From: Flaviflagellibacter sp963786225
GTDB taxonomy: Bacteria > Pseudomonadota > Alphaproteobacteria > Rhizobiales > Methylopilaceae
Reading direction: 5' to 3'
Assembly (NCBI GenBank): GCA_963786225.1
Contig: CAWAYQ010000024.1
Coordinates: forward strand, 62,001-126,000
DNA: 64,000 nucleotides
The notes beneath the pieces were generated by a model. It ran no database searches and was not told where the DNA came from. It worked only from the letters and a program-made list of their open reading frames with translations. Every line of letters begins with the position of its first letter. Position 1 is the first letter of the stretch. Both the position numbers and the translations under genes were made by a program. Below, piece after piece: positions 37,054 to 43,866 of this stretch.

Positions 37054-38475
37054 ATGCCGATTGAAGTCCTCATGCCTGCGCTTTCGCCGACCATGGAGTC
37101 GGGGAAGCTCGCCAAATGGCTGAAAGCCGAAGGCGACAAGGTGAAGTCCGGCGATGTGCTGGCTGAAATCGAAACCGACAAGGCCACGATGGAAGTCGAG
37201 GCGGTCGATGAAGGCGTGCTCGGCAAGATCCTGATCAAGGACGGCACCGAAGACGTTGCCGTCAATACACCGATCGCGCTGATCATGGAGGAGGGCGAAG
37301 ACGCCTCCACCGCCAGGCCGGCCAAGAACGGCGCGGCGATGACGGAAAAACCGGCGGCCGAACAAAAGGCCGAGGAAAGCGCGCCGCCGGCCGCCCTCGA
37401 AAAGGGACCGGCTCCCGACAAGGCGCCGTCCGCCGTTGCCTCTCCGCCGAAGCCAAGCATCCAGCCGGATCCCGAAGTGCCGGAAGGCACCGAGATGGTG
37501 CACCAGACGGTGCGCGAAGCCTTGCGCGACGCGATGGCCGAGGAGATGCGCCGCGATCCCGACATTTTCCTGATGGGCGAGGAAGTCGCCGAGTATCAGG
37601 GCGCCTACAAGATTTCGCAGGGCCTGCTCGACGAGTTCGGCGCAAAGCGCGTGATCGACACGCCGATCACCGAACACGGCTTCACCGGCGTCGGCGTCGG
37701 CGCGGCGCTTTCGGGCCTCAAGCCCATCGTGGAGTTCATGACCTGGAACTTCGCCATGCAGGCGATGGACCAGATCATCAATTCGGCGGCCAAGACGCTC
37801 TATATGTCCGGCGGCCAGATGGGCTGTCCGATCGTGTTCCGCGGCCCGAACGGCGCCGCCGCGCGCGTCGCGGCCCAGCACAGCCAGGACTATACCGCCT
37901 GGTACAGCCAGATTCCGGGCCTGAAAGTCATCGCGCCTTACACGGCCGCCGACTTCAAGGGCCTGCTGAAGGCCGCGATCCGCGACCCGAACCCGATCAT
38001 CTTCCTTGAAAACGAGATCCTGTACGGACAGAGCTTCGACGTGCCGAAGCTCGACGATTTCGTTCTGCCCATCGGCAAGGCGCGCATCGCGCGCGCCGGC
38101 AACGATGTCACGCTCGTCTCGTTCTCCATCGGCATGACCTATGCGCTCAAGGCCGCCGAGGAACTGGCGGGGCAGGGGATCGAGGCCGAGGTCATCGATC
38201 TTCGCACCATCCGCCCGATGGACATCGAAACCGTCATCGCGTCGGTGAAGAAGACCGGCCGCTGCGTCACGGTGGAAGAAGGCTGGCCGCAGTCCGGCGT
38301 CGGCTCCGAGATCGTTGCGCAGCTCATGGAAAAGGCGTTCGACTATCTCGACGCGCCGGTTCTGCGCATCACCGGCAAGGACGTGCCGATGCCTTACGCC
38401 GCCAATCTTGAAAAACTCGCTCTGCCATCCGTCGCCGAAGTCGTCGAAGCGGTTAAGGCGGTGACATACCGGTGA
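37054..38475 (+). CDS. pdhB: Pyruvate dehydrogenase E1 beta subunit with N-terminal lipoyl domain
   Basis: Beta subunit of the pyruvate dehydrogenase E1. The 473-residue product has an N-terminal lipoyl domain (residues 1-80) with the lipoylation motif EIETDKATMEVEAVDEG, then a Pro/Ala linker and the transketolase-like domain from about 145 (MVHQTVREALRDAMAEEMRRD, GEEVAEYQGAYKISQGLL, TPITEHGFTGVGVGAALSGLKPIVEFM, HSQDYTAWYSQIPGLKV, EEGWPQSGVGSEI). This lipoyl domain on E1 beta is typical of alphaproteobacteria. It resembles the E2 lipoyl domain so closely in DNA that gene conversion is likely. It starts 31 bases after pdhA. Confidence 0.97.
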   Translation: MPIEVLMPALSPTMESGKLAKWLKAEGDKVKSGDVLAEIETDKATMEVEAVDEGVLGKILIKDGTEDVAVNTPIALIMEEGEDASTARPAKNGAAMTEKPAAEQKAEESAPPAALEKGPAPDKAPSAVASPPKPSIQPDPEVPEGTEMVHQTVREALRDAMAEEMRRDPDIFLMGEEVAEYQGAYKISQGLLDEFGAKRVIDTPITEHGFTGVGVGAALSGLKPIVEFMTWNFAMQAMDQIINSAAKTLYMSGGQMGCPIVFRGPNGAAARVAAQHSQDYTAWYSQIPGLKVIAPYTAADFKGLLKAAIRDPNPIIFLENEILYGQSFDVPKLDDFVLPIGKARIARAGNDVTLVSFSIGMTYALKAAEELAGQGIEAEVIDLRTIRPMDIETVIASVKKTGRCVTVEEGWPQSGVGSEIVAQLMEKAFDYLDAPVLRITGKDVPMPYAANLEKLALPSVAEVVEAVKAVTYR

Positions 38476-38762
38476 GTGCGTTCGAGCCTCTGCACATTCC
38501 ACCGGCAGCCTTCGAAAAAGGCGGTGTGGAGGTGCTGCGTGCCGCAATCATCGAACAAGGCTTGCATGTGTCGTTGCAACGGGCGTTCGACGATCCTGGA
38601 ACCTGGGGTGTGATTCTGGCCGATATAGCGCGGCATGTATCCCGCGCCTATGCGACCGAGACGGGCGCGGACGAGGACGATATTGCGGCGGAAATCCGCC
38701 GCCTGTTCATTGCCGAATTTGACGCGCCGACCGATACCGGCACGACCTCCGCCAAAAGCTGA
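38472..38762 (+). CDS. DUF5076 family protein, embedded between pdhB and pdhC
   Basis: A 96-residue cytosolic protein whose GTG start overlaps the pdhB stop as GTGA. The sequence FEPLHIPPAAFEKGGVEVLRAAIIEQGLHVSLQRAFDDPGTWGVILADIARHVSRAY matches DUF5076, found in Rhizobiales pdh operons. No catalytic or metal motif is seen; an accessory or regulatory role in the PDH complex is inferred only from position. pdhC starts 11 bases later. Confidence 0.85.
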   Translation: MSAFEPLHIPPAAFEKGGVEVLRAAIIEQGLHVSLQRAFDDPGTWGVILADIARHVSRAYATETGADEDDIAAEIRRLFIAEFDAPTDTGTTSAKS

Positions 38763-38773
38763 GAACCCAAGAC

Positions 38774-40096
38774 ATGCCGATCAACATCCTGATGCCTGCG
38801 CTGTCCCCGACCATGGAACAGGGAAACCTGATCAAATGGCTGAAGAAGGAGGGCGACAAGGTAAAATCCGGCGACGTGCTCGCCGAAATCGAAACCGACA
38901 AGGCCACGATGGAAGTCGAGGCCGTCGATGAAGGCGTGCTCGGCAAGATCCTCGTTCCGGAAGGCACGAACGATGTGGCCGTGAACAAGCCCATCGCGGT
39001 TCTGCTGGAAGAGGGCGAGGACGCGAGCGCGATCGGCGCCGCGCCGGCTGCCGCGCCGAAGGCGGCGGCACCTGAAGCCAAGACGGCGGAACCTGCCGCA
39101 CCCGCCGCAAAAGCCGAGGCGCCGAAGCCGGCTCCGGCCCCTGTTGTAGCGCCGGCTCCGGCGCCGAAAGCCAACGGCGCTTCGGCCAAGATTTTCGCAT
39201 CGCCGCTCGCGCGCCGCATCGCCAAGGAGCGCGGTGTCGACATCGCCGCGATCTCAGGTTCCGGTCCGCATGGCCGCGTGGTCAAGAGGGACGTCGAGAC
39301 CGCGCAGCCCGGTGCCGCGCGTCAGGCGCCTGCCTCCGGCGGCGGCTTCCCGCTCATTCCCGACGAGCAGATCCGCGCGCTGTTCGAGCCCGGCTCCTAC
39401 GACGTCATTCCGCATGACGGCATGCGCCGCACCATTGCGACGCGGATGCAGCAGTCCAAGGTGGTCGTCCCGCACTATTACCTCGCGGTCGATTTCGAGC
39501 TCGATGCGCTGGTGAAGATGCGCGAGGAGATGAATTCCTACGCGCCGAAGGAAGACGGCAAGCCGATCTGGCGGCTGTCGATCAACGATTTCATGATCAA
39601 GGCGCTGGCGCTCGCGCTGCGCCAGCATCCCGAAGCCAATGCTTCATGGACCGAGGCCGGTATGCTGCGCCACCACCACGTCGATATCGGCGTCGCGGTC
39701 GCGATCCCGGGCGGCGGTCTCATCACGCCGATCCTGCGCAACGCGCAGGACAAGCCGTTGCCGCAGATTTCGCAGGAAATGCACGCGCTGGCGAAGCGCG
39801 CCCGCGAAAAGAAGCTGAAGCCGCATGAATATCAGGGCGGCACGACCGCGATTTCCAATCTCGGCATGTACGGCGTGAAGCACTTCACGGCCGTGGTGAA
39901 CCCGCCGCATTCGACGATCCTCGCGGTCGCCGCCAGCGAAAAGCGCGCCATCGTCAAGAACGACCAGATCGTCATCGCCACGATGATGACGGCGACGATC
40001 TCCTGCGATCACCGCGTGCTGGACGGCGCGAACTCCGCCGAACTGATGCAGACGCTTAAGGGTTATATCGAGAAGCCAGTCGGGTTGGTGATGTGA
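38774..40096 (+). CDS. pdhC: Dihydrolipoamide acetyltransferase (E2) of pyruvate dehydrogenase
   Basis: Core subunit transferring the acetyl group from lipoyl to CoA. The 440-residue product has one lipoyl domain (1-80, EIETDKATMEVEAVDEG), an Ala/Pro-rich linker, the peripheral-subunit-binding domain (about 130-170, ASPLARRIAKERGVDIAAISGSGPHGRVVKRDV), and the catalytic domain (from about 205, HDGMRRTIATRMQQSKVVVPHYYL) ending with DHRVLDGANSAELMQTLKGYIEKP. The catalytic histidine is in DHRVLDGA. The stop is followed immediately by lpdA. Confidence 0.97.
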   Translation: MPINILMPALSPTMEQGNLIKWLKKEGDKVKSGDVLAEIETDKATMEVEAVDEGVLGKILVPEGTNDVAVNKPIAVLLEEGEDASAIGAAPAAAPKAAAPEAKTAEPAAPAAKAEAPKPAPAPVVAPAPAPKANGASAKIFASPLARRIAKERGVDIAAISGSGPHGRVVKRDVETAQPGAARQAPASGGGFPLIPDEQIRALFEPGSYDVIPHDGMRRTIATRMQQSKVVVPHYYLAVDFELDALVKMREEMNSYAPKEDGKPIWRLSINDFMIKALALALRQHPEANASWTEAGMLRHHHVDIGVAVAIPGGGLITPILRNAQDKPLPQISQEMHALAKRAREKKLKPHEYQGGTTAISNLGMYGVKHFTAVVNPPHSTILAVAASEKRAIVKNDQIVIATMMTATISCDHRVLDGANSAELMQTLKGYIEKPVGLVM

Positions 40097-41536
40097 TGGC
40101 TGATACACAGTTCGACATCATCATCATCGGCGGCGGCCCCGGCGGCTATGTCGCCGCCATCCGCGCGGCCCAGCTCGGCTTCAAGACGGCCGTGGTCGAG
40201 CGCGAGCATCTCGGCGGCATCTGCTCCAACTGGGGCTGCATTCCGACCAAGGCGCTGCTGCGCTCGGCGGAGGTTTATCAACTACTTCAACCACGCCAAG
40301 GATTACGGCCTCTCGGTCGAAAAGCCCGGCTTCGATCTGAAGGCCATCGTCCAGCGCTCGCGCGGCATTGCCGGCCAGATGAACACCGGCGTGCAGTTCC
40401 TGTTCAAGAAGAACAAGATCACGACGATCTGGGGCGACGCGAAATTCACGAAGCCCGGCGAGATCGTCGTCACCGCGCCGACCAAAGGCGTGCTCGGACC
40501 GCCGGTCGAAGCGCCGAAGGGCGCGCTCGGCGCGGGTACCTACACCGCGGCGCACATCATCGTCGCGACCGGTGCGCGCCCGCGCGTCCTGCCGGGCCTG
40601 GAGCCCGACAAGAAGCAGGTCTGGACCTATTTCGAGGCGATGAACCCCGAGAGCTTCCCGAAATCGCTCCTCGTCATCGGGTCGGGCGCCATCGGCATCG
40701 AGTTTGCGAGCTTCTACCGGACGATGGGCGCCGAGGTGACGGTGGTCGAGGTGCTGCCGCAGATCCTCCCCGTCGAGGATGAGGAGATCGCGAAGTTCGC
40801 GCGCAAGCAGTTCGAGAAGCAGGGCATCAAGATTCTGACCGGCGCCAAGGTCACGAAGCTCGACAAGGCCAAGGATTCGGTCACCGCCACGATCGATGTC
40901 GGCGGCAAGACCGAGACGATCACCGCCGAGAAGGTGATTTCCGCCGTCGGCGTCGTCGGCAATATCGAGAATATCGGCCTTGAGGCCGTGGGCGTGAAGA
41001 CCGACCGCGGCATTGTCGTCACCGACGGATATGGCCGTACGAACGTAAAGGGCATCTATGCGATCGGCGACGTCGCCGGTCCGCCCATGCTGGCGCACAA
41101 AGCCGAGCATGAGGGCGTGACCTGCGTCGAGGCCATCAAGGGCATGAAGGTTCACGCGCTCGACAAGAACAAGGTCCCCGGCTGTACCTACTGCCATCCG
41201 CAGATCGCCTCCGTGGGCATCACCGAAGCCAAGGCGAAAGAGCAGGGGCGTCAGGTGAAGATCGGCCGCTTCCCGTTCGTCGGTAACGGCAAGGCCATCG
41301 CGCTCGGCGAGCCGGACGGGATCTGCAAGACGATCTTCGACGCCAAGACGGGCGAACTTCTCGGCGCGCATCTTTCCGGCGCGGAGGTCACCGAGCTTAT
41401 CCAGGGCTTCGTGGTCGCGATGAATTGCGAGACGACCGAGGAAGAGCTGATGCACACGATCTTCCCGCATCCGACCCTGTCGGAGACGATGAAGGAAAGC
41501 GTGCTCGACGCGTATGGGCGTGTGCTGAATATGTGA
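40096..41536 (+). pseudogene. lpdA: Dihydrolipoamide dehydrogenase (E3) gene interrupted by a one-base insertion
   Basis: E3 of the pyruvate dehydrogenase complex, a FAD disulfide oxidoreductase. The first frame (40096-40278) encodes FDIIIIGGGPGGYVAAIRAAQLG and the redox disulfide GGICSNWGCIPTKALLRSAEVY. At 40279 one extra C shifts the frame. Deleting it gives EVYNYFNHAKDYGLSVEKPGFDL and restores the remaining 418 residues: the second dinucleotide motif LVIGSGAIGIEFASFYRTMGAEVTVVE and the C-terminal active base HPTLSE. Corrected length is about 479 residues, the family norm. As written, translation fails after about 61 codons of family sequence. Loss would disable PDH, so error or local frameshifting should be tested first. 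Confidence 0.92.
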
Positions 41537-41550
41537 GGCGTCCGCCTCAC
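41533..41550. terminator. Small hairpin between the convergent lpdA and copper-protein genes
   Basis: GTGAGGC/GCCTCAC arms (41533-41539 and 41544-41550) with a four-base loop, overlapping both stop codons. Without a T run it is a weak terminator candidate working in both directions. Confidence 0.4.
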
Positions 41551-41879
41551 GCAGCCATCTTTTCACAGCTTGCCGCGCACTCCCTGCACGCCTTCACGCA
41601 GTCCTCCATATCGCCCAGGCGTTCGCAGTCCTTCGCGCATTCGCGGCAGATTTCCGCGCATTCCCGGCACGTATGCTTGTGATGGGGCGTGCCGATCAGC
41701 ATGAAATGCGCCGAGGTCCGGCATATCTCCACGCATGCCATCATCAGGCGGAAATGCTTCGGCTCGGTGTGCTTTCCACCCGTTTCGAGGCAATGGCCCA
41801 TGGCCGTCGACAGGCACACCGAATAGCAGGCGAGGCAGTTGTCGATGCATGTCTGCATGTCGGCGCTCATCTTGTGCAT
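41547..41879 (-). CDS. Cysteine-rich four-helix copper-binding protein (DUF326, Csp-like)
   Basis: A 110-residue protein with 16 cysteines, most at CxxxC or CxxC spacing (TCIDNCLACYSVC, TCRECAEICREC, DCVKACRECAASC). This is the DUF326 four-helix bundle pattern of copper-storage proteins (Csp1/Csp3). ATG 41879 has GGAGG just upstream; the longer frame to 41984 adds a non-family extension. No signal peptide or Tat motif is seen, suggesting a cytosolic Csp3-like store, and a histidine cluster (HHKH) is in the middle. Copper binding is inferred. It lies between lpdA (convergent) and the GlsB-like gene (divergent). Confidence 0.88.
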   Translation of the reverse strand: MHKMSADMQTCIDNCLACYSVCLSTAMGHCLETGGKHTEPKHFRLMMACVEICRTSAHFMLIGTPHHKHTCRECAEICRECAKDCERLGDMEDCVKACRECAASCEKMAA

Positions 41880-42010
41880 GGCATCCTCCGTTCTGAGAGG
41901 CAACCCATTCTGGCCGAACACGGTTCCGGCTTTTTTGGCCGGGCATGCATCCATCACCGGGGCTACCGCGTTAAGGTGGCGCACTACGTTCCTTAAAAGT
42001 GGAGGCAGTC

Positions 42011-42268
42011 ATGGAAGGCGTCGGTTGGTTTGCGACGATCATCATCGGCATTCTGGCCGGATGGATCGCGGAGAAGGTCACGAGCCGCGATCAGGGCCTG
42101 ATCATGAACCTGATCATCGGTCTTGTCGGCGCCCTCGTCGGCGGCTGGCTCGCCCAGGTTCTGGGCATCGTCTACAACGGCTGGTGGGCCAGCCTTCTGG
42201 TTTCCACCGTCGGTGCGATCATCCTCCTCTGGGTCTGGGGCATGCTCCGGGGCCGGCGCGAAGCCTGA
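42011..42268 (+). CDS. GlsB/YeaQ/YmgE family small membrane protein
   Basis: An 85-residue transglycosylase-associated-type inner-membrane protein linked to stress response. It has three hydrophobic helices: WFATIIIGILAGWIAEKV, NLIIGLVGALVGGWLAQVLGIV and WWASLLVSTVGAIILLWVWG, with the family pattern GILAGWIA..GLIMNLIIGLVGA. The ATG at 42011 has GGAGG six bases upstream. It stands alone, so its expression is probably independent; its function in this organism is unknown. Confidence 0.88.
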   Translation: MEGVGWFATIIIGILAGWIAEKVTSRDQGLIMNLIIGLVGALVGGWLAQVLGIVYNGWWASLLVSTVGAIILLWVWGMLRGRREA

Positions 42269-42332
42269 TCCAGTTAAACGGCGGCGCGTGGCCAGCCATG
42301 CGCCGCGGCTGTTTATGAAGCGTCAGGCTTCC

Positions 42333-42338
42333 TATACT
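42333..42338 (+). promoter_or_regulatory. Possible -10 element of lipA
   Basis: TATACT stands 38 bases upstream of the lipA start in an otherwise GC-rich region, close to the bacterial -10 consensus. A clear -35 is not visible at the right distance (GTTTAT is the nearest), so this is only a candidate. Confidence 0.3.
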
Positions 42339-42375
42339 AGGGTTCTCAAGACTAGCGCCCCTGGCAAAGGACCGG

Positions 42376-43344
42376 ATGACCGTCGTTCTCGACCTGACCC
42401 AGAACCCCCGGGCCGCGCTGCGCCACCCTGAAAAGGCGCACCGGCCGGACACCGAGGTTCTGAAGAAGCCGGACTGGATCCGCGTTCGCGCCCCGGGCTC
42501 GCCGGTCTATCGCGAGACGCAGGAGATCGTCCGCGCAAACAAGCTCGTCACCGTGTGCGAGGAAGCCGGCTGCCCCAATATCGGGGAGTGCTGGTCGAAG
42601 AAGCACGCCACCTTCATGATTCTCGGCGACACCTGCACGCGCGCCTGCGCCTTCTGCAATGTGCGCACCGGCCTGCCGAAAGCGGGCGTCGATGCCGACG
42701 AGCCGCGCCGCGTCGGTGAGGCCGTGGCCAAACTCGGCCTCAATCATGTCGTCATCACCTCGGTCGACCGCGACGATCTCGACGATGGCGGCGCGCAGCA
42801 TTTCGCCGATGTGATCCGCGCGATCCGCACGGCCAGTCCCGGGACGACGATCGAGGTCCTGACGCCCGATTTCCTGCGCAAGGACGGCGCGCTTGAAAAG
42901 GTCGTGGCCGCCAAGCCCGATGTCTTCAACCACAACCTCGAAACCGTGCCCTCGCTTTACGTCACGGTGCGTCCCGGCGCGCGCTACTTCCATTCCGTGC
43001 GGCTGCTGCAGCGCGTGAAGGAACTCGACCCGCAGATATTCACCAAATCCGGCATCATGGTCGGCCTCGGCGAGGAGCGGAACGAGGTCATGCAGCTGAT
43101 GGACGATCTTCGTTCGGCCGATGTCGACTTCCTGACCATCGGCCAATACCTCCAGCCGACGCGCAAGCACCACGCAATTGCGCGTTTCGTGACACCCGAG
43201 GAATTCCAGGGCTTCGAGACGGTCGGCTATGCCAAGGGCTTTCTGAAAGTCTCGTCGAGTCCGCTGACGCGTTCCTCGCATCATGCCGGCGAGGACTTCG
43301 CCAAGCTGCGTGAAGCGCGCATTGCCAAGGCCGCCGCCGGGTAA
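42376..43344 (+). CDS. lipA: Lipoyl synthase LipA
   Basis: Radical-SAM enzyme that inserts two sulfurs into octanoyl groups on the E2 and related domains to make lipoate. The 322-residue product has the auxiliary cluster motif CEEAGCPNIGECWSK, the radical-SAM motif CTRACAFCNV, then the LNHVVITSVDRDDLDDGGA and KSGIMVGLGE segments and a C-terminal RSSHHAGED. It has two Fe-S clusters, so it depends on systems such as the suf operon. It follows the pyruvate dehydrogenase genes, which need its product. The next gene starts five bases later. Confidence 0.97.
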   Translation: MTVVLDLTQNPRAALRHPEKAHRPDTEVLKKPDWIRVRAPGSPVYRETQEIVRANKLVTVCEEAGCPNIGECWSKKHATFMILGDTCTRACAFCNVRTGLPKAGVDADEPRRVGEAVAKLGLNHVVITSVDRDDLDDGGAQHFADVIRAIRTASPGTTIEVLTPDFLRKDGALEKVVAAKPDVFNHNLETVPSLYVTVRPGARYFHSVRLLQRVKELDPQIFTKSGIMVGLGEERNEVMQLMDDLRSADVDFLTIGQYLQPTRKHHAIARFVTPEEFQGFETVGYAKGFLKVSSSPLTRSSHHAGEDFAKLREARIAKAAAG

Positions 43345-43349
43345 GCACG

Positions 43350-43826
43350 ATGCCGCAGCACCAGACCAAAAAGCGGGTGCAGCATTCCGCTCAGGATATG
43401 TTCGCGCTCGTCGCGGACGTCGAAAAGTATCCGCGCTTCGTTCCGCTGTGCGAGGCGTTGAAGGTCAAGAAGCGCGAAGAACGCGACGGCAAGAAGGTCA
43501 TTTTCGCCGACATGACCGTCGCCTATTCCGTGTTCCGCGACACCTTCACCAGCCGCGTGACCCTGGACGAGACGGAACTGACCATCGTGGTCGATTACAT
43601 CACGGGTCCGTTCTCCTCGCTGGTCAATCGCTGGCGGTTCGTTCCGGTCACTGCGAGCTCATGTGAGGTCGAGTTCTTTATTGCCTGGGAAATGAGGAGC
43701 CGGACGCTTTCTCTGGTCGTCGGCACTGTGTTCGAACGGGCCTTCCTCAAATTCGCCGACGCGTTCGAGGCGAGAGCGGATTTTGTTTACAACCGCCGTC
43801 ATTTAGCGGAATCTCCGGCCAACTGA
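43350..43826 (+). CDS. RatA/Coq10-like START-domain protein
   Basis: A 158-residue polyketide cyclase/START family protein close to bacterial RatA and to mitochondrial Coq10. It shows QHSAQDMFALVADVEKYPRFVPLCEALKV, DMTVAYSVFRDTFTSRVTLD and SLVNRWRFVPV, and ends with FERAFLKFADAFEARADFVY. Coq10 binds ubiquinone for respiratory function; RatA of E. coli was described as a ribosome-binding toxin. I do not choose between them. It starts five bases after lipA, as in many alphaproteobacteria. Confidence 0.87.
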   Translation: MPQHQTKKRVQHSAQDMFALVADVEKYPRFVPLCEALKVKKREERDGKKVIFADMTVAYSVFRDTFTSRVTLDETELTIVVDYITGPFSSLVNRWRFVPVTASSCEVEFFIAWEMRSRTLSLVVGTVFERAFLKFADAFEARADFVYNRRHLAESPAN

Positions 43827-43866
43827 GAGACGGCGCAAAGTCCGCTGCCTCCGAGGGGAGATTTCC

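Noticed and set aside
43350..43826. Firm call as the toxin RatA
   Set aside because: The START-domain family includes Coq10-like quinone-binding proteins, no antitoxin-like partner is adjacent, and the lipA neighbour fits a housekeeping role, so the toxin reading is left open.
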